Both the position numbers and the translations under genes were made by a program. This document shows positions 58,701 to 64,000 of a DNA stretch of 64,000 bases, one piece after another. Under the pieces are notes generated by a model. That model did not search any database. It was not told the DNA's origin and saw only the letters and a program-made list of their open reading frames with translations. The stretch lies in the NCBI GenBank assembly GCA_025449115.1, contig JAHLKC010000032.1, positions 1 through 64,000 of the forward strand, in the 5' to 3' direction. The stretch's first letter is position 1; each line of letters opens with the position of its first letter. The DNA is from Chytridium lagenaria. Taxonomy: Eukaryota > Chytridiomycota > Chytridiomycetes > Chytridiales > Chytridiaceae.

Positions 58701-58849
58701 TGTCTTTGTAGACGACCACATAGCGGTTTGGGATGAGGGTTGATGAGGTGAGAGGGATGAGGAAAAAGGGATGCGAGGATGAGAATGGGGAGGGAGGGGA
58801 AGAGGGTGAGAGGATGTGGAGCGATGCGGGGGGTGGATGGAGCTGTCAT
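55725..58849 (-). CDS. Subtilase fused to a HELAH zinc-metallopeptidase domain
   Basis: Order on the minus strand: signal segment (start near 58849), I9 prodomain (NRYVVVYKD near 58700), then an S8 core with D in DVYVVDTGI (near 58120), H in NGHGTHVAG (near 58015), VINMSIGG (near 57770) and the SGTSMAA-type Ser block (near 57385). Without a break the frame at 57017-57550 then holds the S8 end, a Pro/Thr linker and [12 protein letters not shown]. Next comes a metallopeptidase domain with HELAHTIQ (near 56625) and EYWAEGAQ (near 56480). A Pro-Ser minisatellite linker and a Cys-rich tail ([19 protein letters not shown]) finish it. Both enzyme parts look secreted. Frame changes occur, for example near 57375 and 55825. 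Confidence 0.75.
55905..56235 (-). repeat. Minisatellite coding Pro-Ser repeats (copy 2)
   Basis: About 330 bp of GGACTTGGAGATGGGCT-like units. On the minus strand it encodes a Pro-Ser linker between the metallopeptidase domain and the Cys-rich tail. Confidence 0.7.
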
Positions 58850-59201
58850 TTGTTAGGACCTCGTTTGCTGGATTACACCAAAAACGTGGATGGTGATCTC
58901 CATATTATCTACGATCGGACACTTTCCTATCCATCCATCCGTCCATCATCCATTCGCCTTGCATCCTTCACCGACGCGCCCGATACCTCTCCTCCATCGC
59001 ACACTGTCGATCGTCCATCCATCATCCGTCCATCATCCGTCCATCATCCAGAAATGCCTCCCAAAGGCTTTCCACTCCTCAAAAAATCAAATCCCAAACA
59101 AGTCACGAGGTTTGTCTAAAGAAGGGGGAAAACTTTTGCCAGTTTTGTTGGTCATTTATCCCCATCCCAGTTGAGAGGAGAGACCGGAGGTTCACGAACG
59201 A
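58850..59201. other. Spacer with CATC-type repeats
   Basis: Between divergent genes. It holds TCCATCCATCCG-like units at about 58930-59050. No gene recognised. Confidence 0.45.
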
Positions 59202-62200
59202 TGCTTCCGATGAGGCCTCCTTCCTCCTCCTCATCCATCGTATCATCATCAACATCAACATCTTCATCTTCATCATCATCGTCTCACCTCTACACCGCAT
59301 CCTCTTCCCTCACCACCACCCCACCTCGGTCATCACAACCTCTTCCTCCACGGCAAACGTCCCACCAGCTACCACATTCCGCCGTAACCGTTCATTCAAA
59401 GCAACCAACATTGCCGCCATCCTCTCTGCCGCAACTTCAGAATGGGACCCTAGATTAACAGCAAAGAGGGCCTCTGACCTCCACCACAACCTTCTCCTTT
59501 GTCGGAAGCTCCGTCAAGAACGTCTCCATCAAAAACCATCCCACAACAACCTCCATTCCAGTCGCCCCAAATCCATACCTCCCCATCCCAGTCCCATCCA
59601 CCAACCCCTATCTCCCATCCCCGTTCCTCCACCTCCCGCATCCCCTTCCATCCAAGTCCCTCCTCCTTCCCTCCCCATCCCCATAAACCTAAGCCTCGAC
59701 CAACCCATGCCACTCCCCTCCGTCCCCTCCCGCGTAAGCCTCCACGAACTCGCCTGGACAAAAGACGACGACGACCCCATCCTCTCCCCCACCTCCCACA
59801 GCGGCGGCATCGCCATGTCCGCACGTCGATTGGATGAAGGTGGCGGCGGTTGGGTAGAAAAGACGCATGGGGTTTAAGCGCGAGCGTACCAACCAGTTCA
59901 CCTTTCCACCAAACTCCAGTAAATCCGCATTGAGCGCAAGATTGAAACGCCCAACATCGACTGTGAGTTTACATGAACTCCTTGCTGTGCCTGCACTCTT
60001 GCGGCAATGGAAGACGGGAAACGACGCACGGAATGGGAGTTGCAACAGAAACGAGCGGTGGAGGTGTTGACGCAGAATGGTGTGGGTGTAAGCGCTGGAG
60101 TCGGTGGTTTACTCATGTCAAATTCACCTGCTTCGTCATCTGGATACCTTCATCATTACGGTTACCCTCGTCCTTCCCCGTCAACCCCACAACTTTCCCG
60201 TCATTCCCCATCAAACCCGCATCTTCCTCGTTATTCTCCATCCCGGTCTCCCTCAAACCAACACCCCCCTCGTCACTCCCCATCCCATCCACATCTCCGG
60301 CTATCACCATCGCAAATGCCTCGTCCGTCCCTATCCTCTGCTCATCTCCAAACTCACCACCCACAGGATCAAGCTCATCCCGTCCGGAAAACAAGGTTCA
60401 CGATCTCGCATTCCGACGATGAAGATGAGAGTGATGATGATTCAGTGCCAGTGAAAAGTGCAAATGGGTCACCTGCACGACATGTTGGGGAAACTTATGA
60501 GAGCGATGACGAAGAGGATGACGAAGGTGTGCTTATGCGTGTTCGGGGAATGTCGGTAACGGATCAACGGGGCGCGGAGACGGATGACGTCGCGGTTAAT
60601 GAAAATGGAACGGAGACGACCGCGTTCCGCCCTAAACGATCACATAGCGCTATTCTTACGCGCGCAGGACTTGCAGCGCATTCAGCAACACAAGCTGGAA
60701 AACTCGCATTATACCCTGAACCCTCCAAAGGTTTGGTTTTTTCTCTTTTTTTTGCAACTCTATTGATTTCAGACTTACGTTTTCTTTTGTTTTTCAGGCT
60801 TATCCCGCGGTATTCTTGGCAGCAAAAGCACAACCAGCATCGCAGCGCTACGTCGTCAACAAAATGGTCAACACCAAGAACCTGTCGGTCGTGCAGCCGT
60901 TGGAGTCCCCCACCAATCCCATCATACCTACCAACCCCCTGCAACAACCCACCTTCCATTCCGCGCCTTCCCATCCGCCCCCTTCCTCCCCGCTTTCGCC
61001 AAAGATCACCCCAACAACAACCCCGCCAAACACCCACCTCCACCTCCCTCCTCTCCACCTCTCTCACCACTTCAACCACAACCAAACCCTCCCCCAGCAT
61101 CCCCATCACCAACGCCCATCAAGGCCCCCATCACCACCAAAACCCAATCCCCCGTCCCCCAGCTCTTGCAGCACTCGAAGAAGAAGCCGACAAGATTGCA
61201 GCTCAAAACGCAGCTCGGGCACGTCTCCTCGCTGTTCCATCCACCCCAGAGTCTTTGGACCGACGTCTTCGTGACCTTCGTGCACATCATGCCATGCAGG
61301 TGGATGCGTTGAGGGAGCAGCAGAGGGTGTTGAGGGAGGGAGTGAAGACGATGAATTTGGCGGGGGGGAAGATGACGATGGAGGAGGTGCATTTGATGCA
61401 GGTTAGGGGGTTGGAGGAGGGGTATGCGAGGGAGGAGAGGGGGATTGTGGAGGGGGCTGCGAGAGGGATGGGGATGTTGGCTTATCAGATTGCTGGGTAC
61501 GTTGGGGGGGGTGGGATGATGACGATGCCATGCAGATGCAGCAAGGGCAGATGCCGATGCCGATGCAGCAGGGACAGATGCCGATGCAGATGCAGCAGGG
61601 ACAGATGCCGATGCAGATGCAGCAGGGACAGTTGAAGATGCAGATACAGCAAGGACAGATGCAGCAGGGGCAGATGCCGGTACAAGGACAGATGCAAGGG
61701 CATGTACCGATGTATCAGCAGAACAGTGGGATGCAGAGGGTTGGAGGTGTTGCCATGTTTCGGGGTAGCGACCCCCCGAGCCGTTGTTACCTGCATCTTC
61801 TGAGATGATTGCACCTGTTGAATTTGTTGTTGGGAGTGAACGCGATCAAATGTATCTTCGACAGCAGTATGAGCATCAGTTGTTGATTATGGCGAAATCT
61901 CATACGGAGGTGGATGCGATGCCGATGGGGGGACATGTGACGCCGATGGTGGAGATGAGGGGTGGGAGTGAGGAGATTGTGGGTGGGTTTGATACGGGAC
62001 GGTTGACGGATGTGAGGAGGGAGGGGTGGAGGGAGACGGGGGATGTGGCGAGGACTTTGGTGGAGGGGTCTGTGTTGAGGAGGGAGGAGGAGGAGGATGA
62101 GGAGGATGAGCGGGAGGGGGAGTATAGTGATGGCGAGTATGAGGAGGAGGAGGATGATTACGATGATGATTATGATAGTGAGGATGATGAGTCGTTGTCG

Positions 62201-62236
62201 CCAGAGTCTGTACCGAGAGGGGTGGTGAGGGGATGA
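59202..62236 (+). CDS. Long low-complexity protein with Met-Gln repeats, unknown
   Basis: Frames joined by small shifts and at least one intron (near 60732-60798) give one long protein. It opens with Ser/Thr/Pro-rich sequence (59202-59830). A helical piece (MEDGKRRTEWELQQKRAVEV near 60007) and more Ser/Pro/His-rich sequence follow. A likely coiled coil (ALEEEADKIAAQNAARARLL near 61163) comes next, then a Met-Gln-Gly-Gln repeat (61530-61730, units like MQMQQGQMP). The end is very acidic (Asp/Glu, to 62236). The acidic and Gln-rich parts would fit a nuclear regulator, but I recognise no domain. The exact exon structure is uncertain. Confidence 0.5.
61540..61690 (+). repeat. Met-Gln repeat-coding minisatellite
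   Basis: Tandem units of about 30 bp (GGACAGATGCCGATGCAGAT-like) that read Gly-Gln-Met-Pro-Met-Gln in the frame of the surrounding protein. Confidence 0.75.
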
Positions 62237-63238
62237 ATATTTTGTGTCGAGTAATTTGTTAGTTTTTTAAAGGGGAAACAGCTCTTTTTTTTGGTTTATT
62301 CGGGATATTTCTTGTTGACGTTGTTTTTGCAAAATATGATTCCTCATTATTATTGTCTGTTTTTTGGGGGCTTTTCCTTCTTGATCTTTTTTATTTTCCC
62401 CTCACACTTTCCCTCGTCTGTCACTGTTTTTTTTTGTAAAGGGGGCATACCGACTGCTCCTATCATCCTTTCATCTTCCTTTTTGTAATGTTATTTTTGT
62501 TTTCTTCTTTGTATCGGTAGTTTGTTTTTGTTATGGATAAAGGAGTATAGATATAAAAAGTGATGATTGTTTTTTAATATTTTTATTGTCTTCATGGGTT
62601 TTTACAGTCGTCGTGTTTATCAAGACAACGGATTTGGAGGTTGAGGTTACCTGGTACACCTTTCTCGGCATTACCGTGAAAGAGGTGGTGTGCGCGCGTG
62701 TCGATGATGCGTGTTTCTGATAAACGTGTCGAGACGACGTGTATTCTTTATGATGGTTATCCCCACGCATTTTAATAGGGTGCGTGTGGCGTGGGTTAAA
62801 GGACTCTTTGTGACTCTTTCTATATCATTTCTTATTGGATGATTAAAGGTTGATATTGATTGGTTAGTGTGTTTTGAATGTCCGATATACGGATAATTAG
62901 GATGGTGCTACGGTGTGGCGTTATTAATGTTTGGGCAAGTATTCATTCATTAAATAACATGAGTGGGCCGTTTCATTATGTAAAAGCTTTTGGGCCCAAA
63001 AAAAGAGTCACAAAAAAGACAAAAGATTTTTTAATTTTATTTTAATAAGTGATTAATAATAAAATTAATTGTGAAACAAAATATTTATCAGGTATTTATT
63101 AACCATCCCTCACTATAAGGATAGAAACTTACTTGCTGCAACTTGGGCATTATTTGTTGTTGTTGTCATCATCAGCATCGTTACCATCATCATCAAGTAC
63201 TGCTATTCCCACCTCATCACATCACAACACACCCTCAA
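62237..63238. other. Intergenic region
   Basis: T-rich and AT-rich spacer without recognised genes. The small minus frame at 62531-62770 has no family signature. Confidence 0.5.
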
Positions 63239-63261
63239 CACACACACACACACACACACAC
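63239..63261. repeat. (CA)n microsatellite
   Basis: An uninterrupted run of CA about 30 bp before the start codon at 63291, in the presumed 5' leader. Confidence 0.85.
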
Positions 63262-63290
63262 TTACACAGCAGACCGTCTAACCAAGTATA

Positions 63291-63461
63291 ATGGCTCTCA
63301 AGGTGAGATGAGTATTCTAGATGACGGATTCAACGCACTCTTTTACATTTCCTGTTTCTAACCTAACGCTCTCTCTCTCTAAGGCTGAACTTATCCAATG
63401 GAACAATGGATGTCTGGCATTCGAGGCCAAGGATTACTATGCTGCCATTGAGGAGTTTGAG
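63291..63461 (+). CDS. Start of a NoxR/p67phox-like TPR protein (partial)
   Basis: Exon 1 is only ATGGCTCTCAAG (63291-63302). After an intron (63303-63383) exon 2 (63384-63461) reads AELIQWNNGCLAFEAKDYYA and on to EEFE before a GT. The start MxLKxE, the Trp at residue 10 and the helical TPR pattern match the N-terminus of fungal NoxR/p67phox, the activator of NADPH oxidases. I could not find the next exon in the remaining 540 bp, so the gene either has a long intron or runs past the window. With only 30 residues the call is tentative. Confidence 0.5.
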
Positions 63462-64000
63462 GTGACATATTTTCTTCTTCTGCCTGTTTTCCTTTTCTCC
63501 ACTTATCTATGACTCGGCTCTGTTTTCTCTTTTTTCTACATTGTTTTGGTGTATTCCGTGTTGGCATAGAGTAGTGGGCGATTAGTGATGGTAGTGTGAT
63601 GCTTGAGGCGAGGTATCAAGTCAATGACGAGAAGAAGGATCGCTGGACGGAATCGAGGTATTGAATGGATGGATGACTCAACAGGAGGAGGATCGTTGGA
63701 ATGGATGACTCGGCAGGAGGCACTCCCACCGTCGAGAGTCATCACTCTGTAAAGGAGATGCTTCAGTTATTGCATGCGCACACAAAGGATGAAACGATGT
63801 ATCGGATGTTTACCAGCGTGGGAAGGAAAGTTGAGGGTTTTGAGGGTTAACGAAAAGAAGGGTGTAACATGCTTGTGCTACATTGACCGTCCTACCATTC
63901 TTTTTAATTATTTTATTTGTCTTGCGGCCGACTTTTGTAACTGACAATTCTCTGACTGACAATTCTCTTTGTTTTGTATTTACCACTTCATTATGGATAT

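Noticed and set aside
59450..59824. Arg/Gly/Trp-rich minus-strand frame opposite the low-complexity protein
   Set aside because: It is the mirror of a Pro/Ser/His-coding stretch and has no independent features.
1..64000. CRISPR arrays, operons and ribosome binding sites
   Set aside because: The window is clearly eukaryotic (introns, LTR elements); the tandem repeats seen lack CRISPR repeat-spacer structure.

Overview
The window looks like nuclear DNA of an early-diverging fungus, most likely a chytrid-type lineage. Genes are split by short GT-AG introns (45-150 nt), and the gene set is fungal: a sterol C-5 desaturase, a PacC/Rim101-type zinc-finger factor, a DUF3712 membrane protein, an apparent NoxR/p67phox start, LysM and CAP secreted proteins, and many Ser/Thr/Pro-rich surface or secreted proteins. 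The lineage is an inference; no rRNA or other placing marker is present.

Layout. 1-5.4 kb: wreckage of two Ty1/copia elements, one on each strand. 5.4-11.5 kb: a complete copia element with LTRs, a 5-bp target duplication and a continuous reverse transcriptase/RNase H frame, but broken gag and integrase frames. It holds a 335-nt intron-like insertion in pol and a primer site matching the 5' half of tRNA-Lys(CUU). 11.9-13.6 kb: GH26-like secreted glycosidase. 14.2-16.6 kb: secreted protein made of two homologous halves. 17.7-18.8 kb: ERG3. 19.3-20.2 kb: F-box-like protein (minus). 20.8-21.9 kb: two related small secreted peptides. 22.5-24.6 kb: PacC/Rim101-like regulator (minus). 25.7-27.3 kb: LysM-CAP secreted protein (minus). 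27.9-30.5 kb: DUF3712 membrane protein (minus).

30,884-45,913 is the centrepiece: a 15-kb KDZ (Kyakuja-Dileera-Zisupton) DNA transposon with long inverted termini, an exact 8-bp target duplication (GATGCCTG), a multi-exon KDZ transposase and a second gene with a homeodomain-like region. That second gene is split by a nested gypsy-like LTR element (35,989-42,327). The nested element's two LTRs differ at about two positions, yet it has no reverse transcriptase that I can find.

Beyond it: a two-domain rhodanese/sulfurtransferase (47.6-49.3 kb), two decayed alpha/beta-hydrolase copies (50-53 kb), and a subtilase locus on the minus strand (53-58.9 kb). In that locus one gene fuses an S8 protease to a HELAH zinc-metallopeptidase domain, a Pro-Ser linker and a Cys-rich tail, and its neighbour lacks the metallopeptidase. 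Last come a long low-complexity protein (59.2-62.2 kb) and the first two exons of a NoxR-like gene at the right edge.

Many host genes need one-base frame changes to keep their conserved domains, while ERG3, the LysM-CAP gene and the F-box gene read cleanly. This may be assembly indel error or real decay; I describe such genes as they stand.
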